A DNA stretch of 64,000 nt from Paenibacillus wulumuqiensis. Lineage in GTDB: Bacteria; Bacillota; Bacilli; Paenibacillales; Paenibacillaceae. The translations under genes and the position numbers were made by a program. Shown here in pieces: positions 54,004 to 63,955 of this stretch (position 1 is its first letter; each line of letters opens with the position of its first letter). The stretch spans positions 682,001 through 746,000 of the forward strand of contig NZ_LAQP01000001.1 in assembly GCF_000971965.1 (NCBI RefSeq), written 5' to 3'. The notes beneath the pieces were generated by a model that was not told the origin of the DNA, ran no database searches, and was given only the letters and a program-made list of their open reading frames with translations.

Positions 54004-56073
54004 TTATCTGGTAAATGCTGCCGGTACGCCACCATCGATGGTCAGCATACAGCCGGTCGTCTTGGCTGCTTTGGAAGAAGCAAAGTAGGCAACTCCTTCC
54101 GCGATATCATCCGGATAAATATTCACGAGCAGTGTGGTGCGCTTGCGGTAATGTTCTTCCAGTTGATCCGGCTCGATTCCGTAGGCGGCTGCCCGTTCAT
54201 TGCGCCAGTTGGAATTCCAGATCGCCGAGCCTTGCAAGATGGCATCCGGCAGAATCGTATTGACCCGGATACCGAATTCACCGCCCTCGGTAGCGATACA
54301 GCGGGCCAGATGGGCTTCCAGCGCCTTGGCTGAGCTGTAAGCGGTCACATTTTTACCGGCATAGACCGAGTTTTTTGAGCCGATGAATACCATACTGCCG
54401 CCAAGTTCCTGCTCTTTCATGATTTTAAATGCTTCGCGAGCGACCAGGAAATACCCGGTTCCCAGTACATTCATGTTCAATTCCCATTCCTTGAGCGAGG
54501 TCTCGTCAAATGGACTTGATGTGGCAAGACCGGCGTTGTTCACGATAATGTCCACGCCACCGTAGGCCAGAGCGACTTCGGCGTAGGCATCTTGTACCAT
54601 CGTCTCGCTCGTCACATCCATTTTGACAGCCAGGGCACGGTTCGCTCCATAGCTGGCATTCAGTTCATCCGCCACCTTCTGTGCGCCTTCCAGATTGAGA
54701 TCCGCCAGTACGACATGGGCGCCTTCGCTGACCAGACGGCGGGCGGTGGCACTGCCGATTCCGCCGGCTCCACCGGTGATCAGGGCCACCTGGCGCGAGA
54801 ACTCCGCTTCGGCCGGTGCCAGTGTGAGCTTGTACAGCTCCAGCGGCCAGTATTCCACATTATAGGATTCCGATTCACTCAGGGATACGAACTGTCCGAG
54901 TGCAGTCGCGCCGCCCATGACGGCAATCGCCCGGTGATACAGCGCTCCACTCACCAGCGACATCGCATGACTCTTGCCGGTGTTGATCATGCCGATGCCC
55001 GGGATCAGGATTACGCGCGGAGCAGGTTCGAACATAATATCGCCTTCGTTCCGGTTGCGTTCAAAATATTCCTGATACTGCTGCTTATACGTGTTAATTC
55101 CCTGAATGACTGCCTGCTTGAGCCCTTCGACATCATCAGTAGACGGTGTCCAGTCGATGAACAGCGGCGTCATTTTGGTATGTACCAGATGATCCGGGCA
55201 GGCTGCACCCACCTGTGACAGCCGGGCGGAATCCTGTCCATTGACAAATTCCAGCACATCGTCCGCGTCGTCAAAAGTCAGAATCATCCGCTTGCTGTCA
55301 CTCACTGCGCCGCGTACGGCAGGCATAATGCCGGCGATCAGCTGCTTGCGCTCCTCTGGAGATAGCGACTGTACTCTGGCGCCGCCGAACAGCGGTTTCT
55401 CCTGCGCTTTGCGGGCGATATATTCTGCTGCCTGGTTAATGATCTCGATCGTCTTGTTGTAACATTCTTCCTGTGTCTCTCCCCATGTGACCAGACCGTG
55501 CTTCTCCATCAGCACCAGTTCGGCACCCGGATGATCGAGCACACCCTGTGCGATCATTTTGGAAAGGGTAAAGCCCGGACGGATATACGGCACCCATACG
55601 AACTTGTCACCGAAAATTTCACTCGCGATCTGCTTGCCATTGTCTGCACAGCACAGGCTGATGATGGCATCCGGATGGGTATGATCGACATGCTTGAATG
55701 GCAGGAAAGCGTGAAGCAGTGTCTCAATGGACGGACGCGGTGCTCTGGCATCGATCATGCAGTTCGCCAGATAAGCAACCATCTCTTCATCCGGCATCTC
55801 ATCCCGTTCGAACAGAGGACGAATATCTTCCATCCGCAGACCGGTAAAATGCTGCGCCTTCATCGAAGCCAAGTCGGAGCCGCTGCCTTTGACATACATC
55901 ACTTCAATCTCACGGCCGCGAAAATCCTTGACCATGCCTTTGGTCGATGTGTTGCCTCCGCCCCAGTTGCATACACGGCGATCCGAGCCGATCAGATTGG
56001 AACGATAGACCAGCTTGTCCACACCCTCCTGAATAGCAGCGGCTTTCTGAGAATCCCATTGATTAGGTATCAT
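54004..56073 (-). CDS. rhaEW: Bifunctional rhamnulose-1-phosphate aldolase/lactaldehyde dehydrogenase RhaEW
   Basis: Fused enzyme of 689 residues. Residues 1 to about 420 are a class II aldolase domain (HTHPDAIISLCCADNGKQI with its zinc His pair, VLMEKHGLVTWGET) that splits rhamnulose 1-phosphate to DHAP and L-lactaldehyde. Residues about 430-689 are an SDR domain (LITGGAGGIGSATARRL, VNNAGLATSS, YSSAKALEAHLAR) that oxidises lactaldehyde to lactate. This matches B. subtilis RhaEW (YuxG). GGAGG precedes the ATG. It is the first gene of the operon. Confidence 0.95.
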   Translation of the reverse strand: MIPNQWDSQKAAAIQEGVDKLVYRSNLIGSDRRVCNWGGGNTSTKGMVKDFRGREIEVMYVKGSGSDLASMKAQHFTGLRMEDIRPLFERDEMPDEEMVAYLANCMIDARAPRPSIETLLHAFLPFKHVDHTHPDAIISLCCADNGKQIASEIFGDKFVWVPYIRPGFTLSKMIAQGVLDHPGAELVLMEKHGLVTWGETQEECYNKTIEIINQAAEYIARKAQEKPLFGGARVQSLSPEERKQLIAGIMPAVRGAVSDSKRMILTFDDADDVLEFVNGQDSARLSQVGAACPDHLVHTKMTPLFIDWTPSTDDVEGLKQAVIQGINTYKQQYQEYFERNRNEGDIMFEPAPRVILIPGIGMINTGKSHAMSLVSGALYHRAIAVMGGATALGQFVSLSESESYNVEYWPLELYKLTLAPAEAEFSRQVALITGGAGGIGSATARRLVSEGAHVVLADLNLEGAQKVADELNASYGANRALAVKMDVTSETMVQDAYAEVALAYGGVDIIVNNAGLATSSPFDETSLKEWELNMNVLGTGYFLVAREAFKIMKEQELGGSMVFIGSKNSVYAGKNVTAYSSAKALEAHLARCIATEGGEFGIRVNTILPDAILQGSAIWNSNWRNERAAAYGIEPDQLEEHYRKRTTLLVNIYPDDIAEGVAYFASSKAAKTTGCMLTIDGGVPAAFTR

Positions 56074-56142
56074 GCTTCATCCTCCAGTATATAAAGTTGG
56101 TTGTACTGATCAATTACCTGAAATTGGATTGCTTATGTGTGC

Positions 56143-56151
56143 AGTATATCA
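56143..56151 (-). promoter_or_regulatory. Extended -10 promoter of the rha operon
   Basis: TGATATACT on the minus strand is an extended -10 element about 70 bases before rhaEW, with TTTTCA 17 bases upstream as a weak -35. Upstream near 56210-56240 lie two imperfect cre-like sites (AACGCTT and ATCAAACGTTAACA) 12 bases apart. The rest of the 56074-56374 gap is AT-rich with T-rich repeats. Confidence 0.6.
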
Positions 56152-56374
56152 CTTTTGTTTTTGTTTGAAAATACATAAGTCAAAAATAAACAAATATAAT
56201 ATTAGGATATGATAACGCTTAATCAAACGTTAACAAACCGATATAGCGTTCGACCTATTAACAAGTTCATTTTTGTGTTCTTTATTGTTCTATGACTGTG
56301 TTTTCATTTTCCACAATCGGGTAATGAAAGAAGGAGCAATACTACAGACTAGACCCACTAAGGAGGAGATCATC

Positions 56375-56539
56375 ATGACAGATCAAGACAAAAACATGGA
56401 AAACCCGAACTCTGAAGATACACTAATGGAGAAAACAAGAAAAGAGAACGGTGCAAATCCTGAGACACAAGCCGATGAATGGGAAGGCAAGCCTTCTCCA
56501 AAATCCGCCGGTGACGAAGACAAAGATTCCGACAAATAA
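56375..56539 (+). CDS. Small hydrophilic acidic protein
   Basis: Protein of 54 residues, almost without hydrophobic residues and rich in Asp, Glu, Lys and Asn (TDQDKNMENPNSEDTLMEKT, ending SAGDEDKDSDK). AAGGAGGAG is well placed before the ATG and a strong terminator follows. It looks intrinsically disordered. I do not recognise a family; small stress-related proteins of this kind are common in Bacillales. Confidence 0.75.
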   Translation: MTDQDKNMENPNSEDTLMEKTRKENGANPETQADEWEGKPSPKSAGDEDKDSDK

Positions 56540-56560
56540 ATAGCTTTATTCTAAAAGTTA

Positions 56561-56598
56561 AAAAAGCCTTCCGGTGTAACTTGGCCGGGAGGCTTTTT
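56561..56598 (+). terminator. Bidirectional terminator
   Basis: AAAAAGCCTTCCGG / CCGGGAGGCTTTTT hairpin, right after the small acidic protein gene and facing the P-type ATPase gene end. Confidence 0.92.
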
Positions 56599-56725
56599 CT
56601 TGCTGTTTTACGGTTTGTTTCTCTATTTAGCCTATGAGTCTTATTCCATTTGCAAGACTGGTATGCATGTTACCATAGTACAGCCATTCTTGTTGGAAGC
56701 CGAGTTTGCTTCAGTATGGTGCCTG

Positions 56726-59392
56726 TTATGCAGCAGTCTGTTGTTCTTTGTTTCTGACCATAGCCCGGCGAATCAGCTTCTCCAGCTCCATCAATACCAG
56801 TGCAGCAGCTGCCAGTCCGGTAGCAATCGCCCATTCCTGTACACCAAAGCTGTCAGGGATCGAGAAGATTCCGCGTACGCCCGGCAGCAGTGTAATACCG
56901 TACAGAATAAAACACAGTACTACAGAGCCGATTACATACTTATTGCTGAACAATCCGGCTTCGATGGCACTCTGCACATTCGAGCGAGCGGCAAATGTCT
57001 GGAGTGTGCGCGCCAGAATCAATGTGGTAAATGCCATTGCGACACTCATCTCCGGTGAATGCTGCAGTCCGATATACTGGGACACAATAACGGCGACACC
57101 GATGATCAGGCCGCGTGTAATGACCGCTCTCAGCGTGCCTCCAGCGAACAGTCCCTCATTAATATCCCTCGGCTTGCGGTCCATGACACCCGGCTCTTCC
57201 TTTTCCATACCAAGCGAGATCGCTGGCAGGGAGTCATTTGCCAGATTAATAAACAGCAGCTGGATCGCGGTGAACGGATTAATCCAATTCATGACCAGTG
57301 CGAAAATAATCGCGATAATCGCACCCAGATTACCGGCAAACAGGTAGGCAATCGACTTTTTGATATTATCGAATACCGTCCGGCCGACACTGACGGCGTT
57401 GACAATGGATACAAAGTTATCATCGGTCAGGATCATGGCCGCCGAATCCTTGGCCACGTCGGTACCGCTGCCCATAGCGACTCCGATATCAGCCTGCTTG
57501 AGCGCTGGTGCATCGTTGACACCATCTCCGGTCATGGCTGTAATTTTGCCTTTTTTCTGCCAGGCGCGTACGATCCGGATTTTGTTCTCCGGGGATACAC
57601 GGGCATAGACGGAGATGTTCTCCAGATTGCGATCCAGATCTTCATCGGACATTTTGTCCAGTTCCTGACCGGTTACGGCGATATCATTATCGTCCATCAG
57701 ACCGATATCCCTGCCAATCGCCTGGGCGGTTGTTTTGTGGTCACCGGTAATCATGATCGTGCGAATACCGGCCCGCTTGGACTGCTCGATCGAGCCATAT
57801 ACCGCTTCGCGAGGAGGATCGATCATCGCGGTCAGTCCAACCAGAATCAGTTCCTGCTCGTCCCCGGTACCGACGGTAGACTGATCATTGGGGAGGTTTT
57901 TGTATCCGTAGGCGAGTACGCGTAGTGCCCGACTGGAAAAGTCTTCATTCGCTTCGAACAGACGCTGGCGGATCTCCTCATCCAGCGGGACTACCTGCTC
58001 TCCCAGCAGCACATGGGTACAGCGGCCGATCAGCACATCCGGTCCGCCTTTGGTTAGCAGCATTTTCTGGTTATCAAATGTATGCACTGTGGACATCAGC
58101 TTGCGGTCCGAATCAAACGGAATCTCGGCTTCGCGGGGAAAGCTATCCCGGATCTCGGTGTATTTTTTGTTCTTTTTGTTGCTGAAGGCAATCAGCGCCA
58201 CCTCGGTCGGATCGCCCATTTCCTTGCCTTCTTCATCAATATTGGAGTCATTACAGAGTACGGCGATATGAACGAGCCTGCGCTCTCCCTCCGACCATTC
58301 TGCCGGATTATCCGGAAAATCATCCCGGCTGCCGTCCGGCAAATAATAATCGACGACCGTCATCTTGTTCTGGGTCAGTGTACCGGTCTTGTCCGTACAG
58401 ATGACACTGGTGGAACCAAGCGATTCCACGGCAGGCAGGCGTCGGATAATCGCATGCTGCCGGGCCATCTTGTTCGTTCCGGCAGATAATACGATCGTCA
58501 CGATGGACGACAGTGCTTCCGGGATCGCAGCGACAGCAACCGCTACAGCGAACATTAGCGCTTCCAGAATCGCTGCGGTCGTATCCACCGTATCTGCTGA
58601 GAACCAGATGCGGGCCGCTTCCACGGCAAAAATCAGAATACAGAGCAGTAAAATGAACACACCGAGCTTTTTGCTGAAGCTTTCCAGCTTGCGCTGCAGT
58701 GGAGTCTGCTTGGACTCGGCACTCTCGATCAGCCCGGCGATCTTGCCAATCTCCGTTCTCAGTCCGGTGCCGGTAATAACGGCAGTTCCGCGTCCGTAGA
58801 CGATCAGCGCACCGCTGAAGACCATATTTTTGCGGTCGCCAATCGGTGATTCTTCATCGATTACACGAATATGTTTTTCGACCGCTTCCGATTCACCGGT
58901 CAGCATGCCTTCGTCGGCTTTGAGACTCTCCGACGTCAGCAGCCGCGCATCCGCAGGGACAAAGTCTCCGGCATCCAGCTGGATAATGTCGCCGCGTACC
59001 AGCTCCCTGGCAGGCAGTGATTGGCGTACGCCATCACGCAGTACTTTGGCTTCCGGCGCGGACATCTGTCGCAGCGCTTCAATGGAACTCTCGGCTTTGC
59101 GTGTCTGCACTACACTAATGATCGCATTCAGGATCAGTACGAAAATAATAATGCCTGCTTCCACCACATGTCCCAGTATGATCTGTACGATCGAAGCGAT
59201 TAGCAGAACCACCACCATCGGATCTCTCAGGTTCTCCACGATCAGCTTCCAGGTGGGTGTACGCTCTTTGCCCTTCAGCTCATTGTAACCGTCCGTTTCA
59301 AGGCGCTGCTGCGCTTCCTGTGAAGTTAAGCCATTTTCAGTTGTATCTGTCTCCTGCAGCGCTTCCTCCACACTCGTCCGATAAAATTCCAC
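56726..59392 (-). CDS. Calcium-type P-type ATPase (PMCA/SERCA group)
   Basis: Membrane cation pump of 888 residues. The phosphorylation site Asp is in CTDKTGTLTQNKM near residue 334; TGES (MLTGESEAVEK) is in the actuator domain and MTGDGVNDAPALKQADIG in the hinge. The membrane segment 4 motif VAAIPEALSSIVTIVLSAG and the length fit calcium-exporting ATPases. The start is GTG (MEFYRTSVEEALQ) with GGAGTGG upstream. It is monocistronic. Confidence 0.94.
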   Translation of the reverse strand: MEFYRTSVEEALQETDTTENGLTSQEAQQRLETDGYNELKGKERTPTWKLIVENLRDPMVVVLLIASIVQIILGHVVEAGIIIFVLILNAIISVVQTRKAESSIEALRQMSAPEAKVLRDGVRQSLPARELVRGDIIQLDAGDFVPADARLLTSESLKADEGMLTGESEAVEKHIRVIDEESPIGDRKNMVFSGALIVYGRGTAVITGTGLRTEIGKIAGLIESAESKQTPLQRKLESFSKKLGVFILLLCILIFAVEAARIWFSADTVDTTAAILEALMFAVAVAVAAIPEALSSIVTIVLSAGTNKMARQHAIIRRLPAVESLGSTSVICTDKTGTLTQNKMTVVDYYLPDGSRDDFPDNPAEWSEGERRLVHIAVLCNDSNIDEEGKEMGDPTEVALIAFSNKKNKKYTEIRDSFPREAEIPFDSDRKLMSTVHTFDNQKMLLTKGGPDVLIGRCTHVLLGEQVVPLDEEIRQRLFEANEDFSSRALRVLAYGYKNLPNDQSTVGTGDEQELILVGLTAMIDPPREAVYGSIEQSKRAGIRTIMITGDHKTTAQAIGRDIGLMDDNDIAVTGQELDKMSDEDLDRNLENISVYARVSPENKIRIVRAWQKKGKITAMTGDGVNDAPALKQADIGVAMGSGTDVAKDSAAMILTDDNFVSIVNAVSVGRTVFDNIKKSIAYLFAGNLGAIIAIIFALVMNWINPFTAIQLLFINLANDSLPAISLGMEKEEPGVMDRKPRDINEGLFAGGTLRAVITRGLIIGVAVIVSQYIGLQHSPEMSVAMAFTTLILARTLQTFAARSNVQSAIEAGLFSNKYVIGSVVLCFILYGITLLPGVRGIFSIPDSFGVQEWAIATGLAAAALVLMELEKLIRRAMVRNKEQQTAA

Positions 59393-59618
59393 TCACACCA
59401 CTCCAGTCCTCATAATGTGGACGAACAGACTCCCGTCTGGTCTCCCATTTGCAGCATGTACGACAAGACGTATGATCTTCACCAGTCATTATGTATATGT
59501 TTTTATATCCTCTAACAACTGGTTATCTATACTATGTTTTACCCGTTGAAATGTATTTGGTCTCAAAAAGAAAGTGTAGATTTCATGACGATTGCTGTCG
59601 ACAAAACCGGATTATGCC
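59393..59618. other. Non-coding stretch upstream of the P-type ATPase
   Basis: AT-rich DNA that must contain the ATPase promoter on the minus strand. I see no clear promoter, operator or RNA structure in it. Confidence 0.4.
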
Positions 59619-59684
59619 AAAAAGAGGAATCATCTGCAGCAACGTATTCCGGCAATAAACCAGGTGCTGGCAAATGATTCCTCT
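59619..59684 (-). terminator. Rho-independent terminator of the 50-residue protein gene
   Basis: AGAGGAATCAT / ATGATTCCTCT is a perfect 11-bp stem with a long loop; on the minus strand TTTTTGG follows. Confidence 0.8.
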
Positions 59685-59712
59685 GGGTGTTTTATTCAGT
59701 TCGTCGCTGTCG

Positions 59713-59865
59713 TCAAATAATCTGAAGCTTGCGCGCCTGTTCCTCGGTGAGGATATACTGTTCCTGCGGATAAGTCTCGTCTTCACTTTGTACGCCAAAC
59801 ATCTGCATAACTTCATTCCAGACTCCTTTTTGTACTGCTTCTTCCTGTGTAATGATAATCTTCAT
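59713..59865 (-). CDS. Hypothetical 50-residue protein
   Basis: Small protein of 50 residues starting MKIIITQEEAVQKGVWNEV and ending EEQARKLQII. It is acidic and probably helical, and AAAGGCGG stands before the ATG. A perfect terminator follows 29 bases after the stop, which supports a real gene. A longer overlapping frame in another phase (59583-59816) has no ribosome site and an unlikely composition. The family is not recognised. Confidence 0.7.
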   Translation of the reverse strand: MKIIITQEEAVQKGVWNEVMQMFGVQSEDETYPQEQYILTEEQARKLQII

Positions 59866-60133
59866 CGGGATCGCCGCCTTTGTGTTTGTTTTCGGTATGA
59901 CGTTTATTTAAACAAATTGCAGCGGAAATCAAACTTTTGCTTGGTTAATGGTCATTACACGCAATCCGAAACAGCTGTATTCTACAAAGTATGGTTTACT
60001 GCAGATACGGATATGATCGCTGTACATCTTTAGTGCCGGCGTATACATCATTAATACTCACCGGAAAAAGTTTGATATAGCTGTCACAAAATTACCTGTA
60101 TGAAAGTAGTATGTAATGAAGGAGGTTGGGAAT

Positions 60134-60688
60134 ATGACCGAAAATGAAATCGATAGCGATCTTACGCAGATCATAAGCAAAATCAAGCAGGGTGATAAAC
60201 AGACTTACAGTTTGATCATTGAACGCTTTCAAAGACCCATATTTTTATATTGTTACTACACCCTGTATAACCTTCAGGAAGCAGAAGATGTTACACAGGA
60301 AACGTTTATAAAAGCCTATAAATATATCGGCAAGTTCGAATGTACGCAATCTTTCTCACCATGGTTATATAAAATCGCTCAGAATTCCTGCATTGATGTT
60401 TTGAAGAAAAAGAAAAAAGATCTGAATACCCTGTTTGCCTATCAAAAGGAACAAATTGAACAAGCACAGAATCCGACAATACATCTTGTTCATACATATC
60501 TGGATAAACTGACAAAAGAGGAAAAACAGATTGTACTTCTAAGATCGCTTGAAGAATACAGTTATGAAGAGATTGCTTTCATTATGAATATCAAACCGGC
60601 TACCGTTCGCAAGAAGTATGAACGGATTCGCAAAAAGTTAATTCAGGAAAAAAAACGGGGAGTGAATACGTATGGGCATTCATTTTGA
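60134..60688 (+). CDS. ECF-type RNA polymerase sigma factor
   Basis: Sigma-70 family extracytoplasmic-function factor of 184 residues. Region 2 is FQRPIFLYCYYTLYNLQEAEDVTQETFIKAYKYI (the DVTQETF motif is typical), with SFSPWLYKIAQNSCIDVLKKKKK, and region 4 is EEKQIVLLRSLEEYSYEEIAFIMNIKPATVRKKYERIRKKL. GGAGG precedes the ATG at 60134. It overlaps the anti-sigma gene by 17 bases. The DNA is clearly more AT-rich than the surroundings. Confidence 0.93.
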   Translation: MTENEIDSDLTQIISKIKQGDKQTYSLIIERFQRPIFLYCYYTLYNLQEAEDVTQETFIKAYKYIGKFECTQSFSPWLYKIAQNSCIDVLKKKKKDLNTLFAYQKEQIEQAQNPTIHLVHTYLDKLTKEEKQIVLLRSLEEYSYEEIAFIMNIKPATVRKKYERIRKKLIQEKKRGVNTYGHSF

Positions 60689-61775
60689 TTCAGATTCAAG
60701 TCTTAAAGAACTGCAAACTTCTATCTTGAATACTTCAATTGAAGTTGATCTGCAAGACAAGATCATGAAAAACCTGGACGATACCCAGGAAAAATTGCCT
60801 TTTACAGTAAAAAAGACATGGAAGTTTAAAGCCTTAACTGCATTTGGTTCCTTTGCGGCTGTAGTTACGCTGCTGTTGGGATCAAGCATGGCTTCACCTG
60901 CCATAGCTTCTACTATTCACGGCCTTCCTGTGGTAGGCAGTCTATTTCAAATGGCAGGAGACATGGGGCTGAAAATCGCTTATCAGCAAAAACTGTATAC
61001 AGAAATTAATACAAATGATACCTATAACGAACTGACTATAAAAGCTTCTGCAGTCTCTTATGATGGAACCCGCGTCGCTATAGCTATAGAAGGAAGCAAA
61101 ACCGAGGCCTATAAAGATTGGAATGACAAAATTCAAGACATCGACATAACGATCAATGGGAAAAGTATAAACCATTATTCAACCGATCATCATACTACGG
61201 GTATATTCTCCTTCCCCGGTCCCGATCAAAATTCCATGATTCTGGAATTTGGAGATCTGAGAAACCAGGGAGGAGCTCCTTTTCCCGATCAATTTAATGC
61301 AGGCCTTGATCTTCATGTTGAAGGCATTCAGAGGCCTCTTAGACTGGACGTACCGGTTCAATTAAATACAGATAACATTCAGACCACGTCTCCTTCCATC
61401 CAAAAAAGTACCAAAAATATTGGATTTAAAGTTAACACACTGGCGATTACACCTATTACTACAACTTTAGTAACCGAATTCATTCTTCCAACTAAAATGA
61501 ACAACACTCAACAAAAGTATGGTTACGAACTATGGGATGATAACGGACACAAAATAAAACTTCTTTATGCCTATGGTTGGAATGATGGGAATAGCTCAAC
61601 TACAGATACAAAGTTTGAACCTTTCCAATCGATTCCTCGAGCTGTAACTATCAAGCCTTTTAAGTATCTTTACCAAAAGAATTCCAATAAATACAAAACG
61701 GATATACATGGGAATATTCAGGTGAAATATATTCCTGAGCTGGAAATCACTTTAGCTGTAAATCAACATCAATAA
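60672..61775 (+). CDS. DUF4179 domain anti-sigma factor
   Basis: Membrane protein of 367 residues, likely inhibitor of the sigma factor upstream. The first 50 residues face the cytoplasm and would hold the sigma factor; one membrane segment follows (FKALTAFGSFAAVVTLLLGSSM), then a DUF4179-type outer domain (YNELTIKASAVSYDGTRVAIAIEGSKTE) and an Ig-like tail. The start ATG lies inside the end of the sigma gene. Such pairs respond to envelope stress; the exact signal is unknown. Confidence 0.9.
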   Translation: MGIHFDSDSSLKELQTSILNTSIEVDLQDKIMKNLDDTQEKLPFTVKKTWKFKALTAFGSFAAVVTLLLGSSMASPAIASTIHGLPVVGSLFQMAGDMGLKIAYQQKLYTEINTNDTYNELTIKASAVSYDGTRVAIAIEGSKTEAYKDWNDKIQDIDITINGKSINHYSTDHHTTGIFSFPGPDQNSMILEFGDLRNQGGAPFPDQFNAGLDLHVEGIQRPLRLDVPVQLNTDNIQTTSPSIQKSTKNIGFKVNTLAITPITTTLVTEFILPTKMNNTQQKYGYELWDDNGHKIKLLYAYGWNDGNSSTTDTKFEPFQSIPRAVTIKPFKYLYQKNSNKYKTDIHGNIQVKYIPELEITLAVNQHQ

Positions 61776-61929
61776 AGCAAGCCCCCTACAATATAACTTC
61801 AATTCCTATCCCTTACAAAGTAAAGTTTGGTGATGGTATGCCAGAGTGGATCAATGCCAGAAATGCTATGATTACGGTTGCTCCAAGCGGTCCTTTCCGC
61901 CATTGCGAATATGCATAACTGCACAAACA

Positions 61930-61965
61930 AATAGCCCCCACCCTGAGTTCAGGATAGGGGCTATT
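61930..61965. terminator. Bidirectional terminator
   Basis: AATAGCCCC / GGGGCTATT hairpin between the convergent anti-sigma and catalase genes. Confidence 0.8.
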
Positions 61966-62007
61966 GCACTAATGAAATTATCAATTAATAGCTACATACA
62001 CGTAAGG

Positions 62008-63618
62008 TCAATAAGGACCTGCTTCATGTCCTGTATCTTCTGCTTTTTTGGCAGCCTTGTGAGCACGGTGCATTGGCGTACCTTTTTCCGGATCAGCCAT
62101 TACTTTTTCCATCATTTCACGGACACGTTTGCCGTAATCTTCATCGGCCTGGGTAATATTGGCGAGCACTTTCTCCTGGATCACTTCGTTACACTGAGCC
62201 AGGTTGCTGCCCAGATTGCTGATCAGCTCATCGCGCTCCCAGTCTTCAAAGCTGCGATACGTCTCGCCCGCCTGTGCAAAATCATTCGGACGGTCGATCT
62301 TCTCGCGCATCAGACGGGTATTGTAATATTCCGGTTCATGATCCTTGCCTGCTTTTGGCGCTTCCTGGAGACCGCCAAGCGAAGAAGGCTCGTAGTTCAC
62401 ATGCGGATTCTGACCCGGTGCACGGTCTGTTTTGTAACGCATCTGACCACCGCTCAGGTTGGTGGCAACGCGGGACTTCGGCGCATTGATCGGCAGCTGC
62501 TGGTAGTTCGCACCCACCCGGTGACGCTGGGTATCCGAATAGGAGAATGTACGTCCCTGCAGCATTTTATCATCCGAGAAGTCCAGTCCATCCACCAGTA
62601 CACCTGTACCGAAGGCAACCTGCTCCACCTCGGTAAAGTAGTCTTCCGGATTGCGGTTAAGCGTCATTTTACCAACCTTCATGAACGGGAACTTATCTTC
62701 CGGCCACAGCTTGGTATCATCCAGCGGGTCAAAGTCCAGCTCCGGATGATAATCGTCGCTCATCATCTGCACACACAGTTCCCACTCCGGATATTCACCG
62801 CGCTCAATCGCATCGTACAGATCGACAGTCGCATGGTTAAAGTCGAGGGCCTGAATCGCATTGGCTTCTTCCTGCTTGAGGTTGCGGATGCCCTGCAGCG
62901 GTTCCCAGTGATACTTGATCAGTACCGCTTCACCGGCTTCATTCACCCATTTGTACGTATTGACCCCTGATCCCTGCATCATCCGGTAGTTCGCCGGAAT
63001 GCCCCATGGAGAGAACAGGAATGTAATCATATGTGTAGACTCCGGACTATTGGCGATAAAATCAAGGAAACGTTCCATATCCTGCACATTCGTAATCGGG
63101 TCCGGCTTGAACGCGTGAACCATATCCGGGAATTTGAGCGGATCACGGATAAAGAAGATTTTCAGATTGTTGCCGACCAGATCCCAGTTACCGTCTTCGG
63201 TATAGAATTTGGTAGCAAAACCGCGCGGATCACGTAATGTCTCCGGAGAATGACCTCCGTGAATAACGCTGGAGAAGCGGACAAATACAGGGGTCTGCTT
63301 GCCTTTCTCCTGGAAAAGCTTGGCGCGGGTATATTTGGCGATCGGCTCATCACCGACCGTTCCATAAGCTTCGAATACACCATGCGCTCCCGCTCCACGT
63401 GCGTGGACGACGCGTTCAGGCACACGCTCACGGTCGAAGTGAGTTATTTTTTCAAGAAAATTATAGTTCTCCAGTGTCACAGGACCCCGGTTCCCTACTG
63501 TTCTTACATTTTGATTGTCAGTGACAGGATGGCCCTGCCGATTTGTCAGCGTTACATTTTCTTCTTGAGTATTTTCTTGATCATTCGACTGCGGTTGCTT
63601 CTTGTTCTCATCTGCCAT
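62008..63618 (-). CDS. katA: Catalase
   Basis: Haem catalase of 536 residues that breaks down hydrogen peroxide. The distal His is in [16 protein letters not shown] near residue 74, the Asn and substrate channel in [20 protein letters not shown], and the haem-ligand Tyr in [21 protein letters not shown] near residue 360. The N-terminal 25 residues are Gln/Asn/Glu-rich. AAAGGCGG precedes the ATG. A minus-strand TATAAT box lies at 63738-63743 and an inverted repeat beside it may be regulatory. Confidence 0.95.
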   Translation of the reverse strand: MADENKKQPQSNDQENTQEENVTLTNRQGHPVTDNQNVRTVGNRGPVTLENYNFLEKITHFDRERVPERVVHARGAGAHGVFEAYGTVGDEPIAKYTRAKLFQEKGKQTPVFVRFSSVIHGGHSPETLRDPRGFATKFYTEDGNWDLVGNNLKIFFIRDPLKFPDMVHAFKPDPITNVQDMERFLDFIANSPESTHMITFLFSPWGIPANYRMMQGSGVNTYKWVNEAGEAVLIKYHWEPLQGIRNLKQEEANAIQALDFNHATVDLYDAIERGEYPEWELCVQMMSDDYHPELDFDPLDDTKLWPEDKFPFMKVGKMTLNRNPEDYFTEVEQVAFGTGVLVDGLDFSDDKMLQGRTFSYSDTQRHRVGANYQQLPINAPKSRVATNLSGGQMRYKTDRAPGQNPHVNYEPSSLGGLQEAPKAGKDHEPEYYNTRLMREKIDRPNDFAQAGETYRSFEDWERDELISNLGSNLAQCNEVIQEKVLANITQADEDYGKRVREMMEKVMADPEKGTPMHRAHKAAKKAEDTGHEAGPY

Positions 63619-63737
63619 AAGATCTTCCGCCTTTCAAGAAAGTATAAGTTTGCTGAGTACCTATTCTTCATGACACAGGAAAACAAAAGATACGTCCGGT
63701 ATAAGGACACATTACCTTTTTTTACCTGCTTTCACTC

Positions 63738-63766
63738 ATTATAAAACACTTTTGACCCAAAAAGTG
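63738..63766 (-). promoter_or_regulatory. Candidate catalase promoter with an inverted repeat
   Basis: A perfect TATAAT on the minus strand (63738-63743) follows an inverted repeat CACTTTT / AAAAGTG at 63747-63766 that fills the place of spacer and -35. It is not a PerR box. The remaining gap up to 63955 holds a GTTACCA/TGGTAAC hairpin near 63889-63923 and a weak plus-strand promoter (TTTACT-18-TATACT, 63821-63850). Confidence 0.4.
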
Positions 63767-63955
63767 AACCGATTTCATAATTTTGTCCAATTTGTGAACA
63801 AACATAAGGTACAGTAGCATTTTACTTTCCCATTTTGTCTATCTTATACTGGGCATAACAAGGGCCGAAGCAAACGCTCCCTCTCTCTGCGTTACCAGAC
63901 AATTCTGTATCCTGATTGGTAACAGCTGTATTCTAATATCGAAAGGTGGATCAAC

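Noticed and set aside
59583-59816. Minus-strand frame of 77 codons
   Set aside because: No ribosome site and odd composition; the 50-residue frame at 59713-59865 has both a site and a terminator.
61846-62970. Plus-strand frame (374 codons)
   Set aside because: Antisense to the catalase and crossing a bidirectional terminator.
63738-63766. PerR box before the catalase gene
   Set aside because: The sequence does not match TTATAATNATTATAA; only an unrelated inverted repeat is present.
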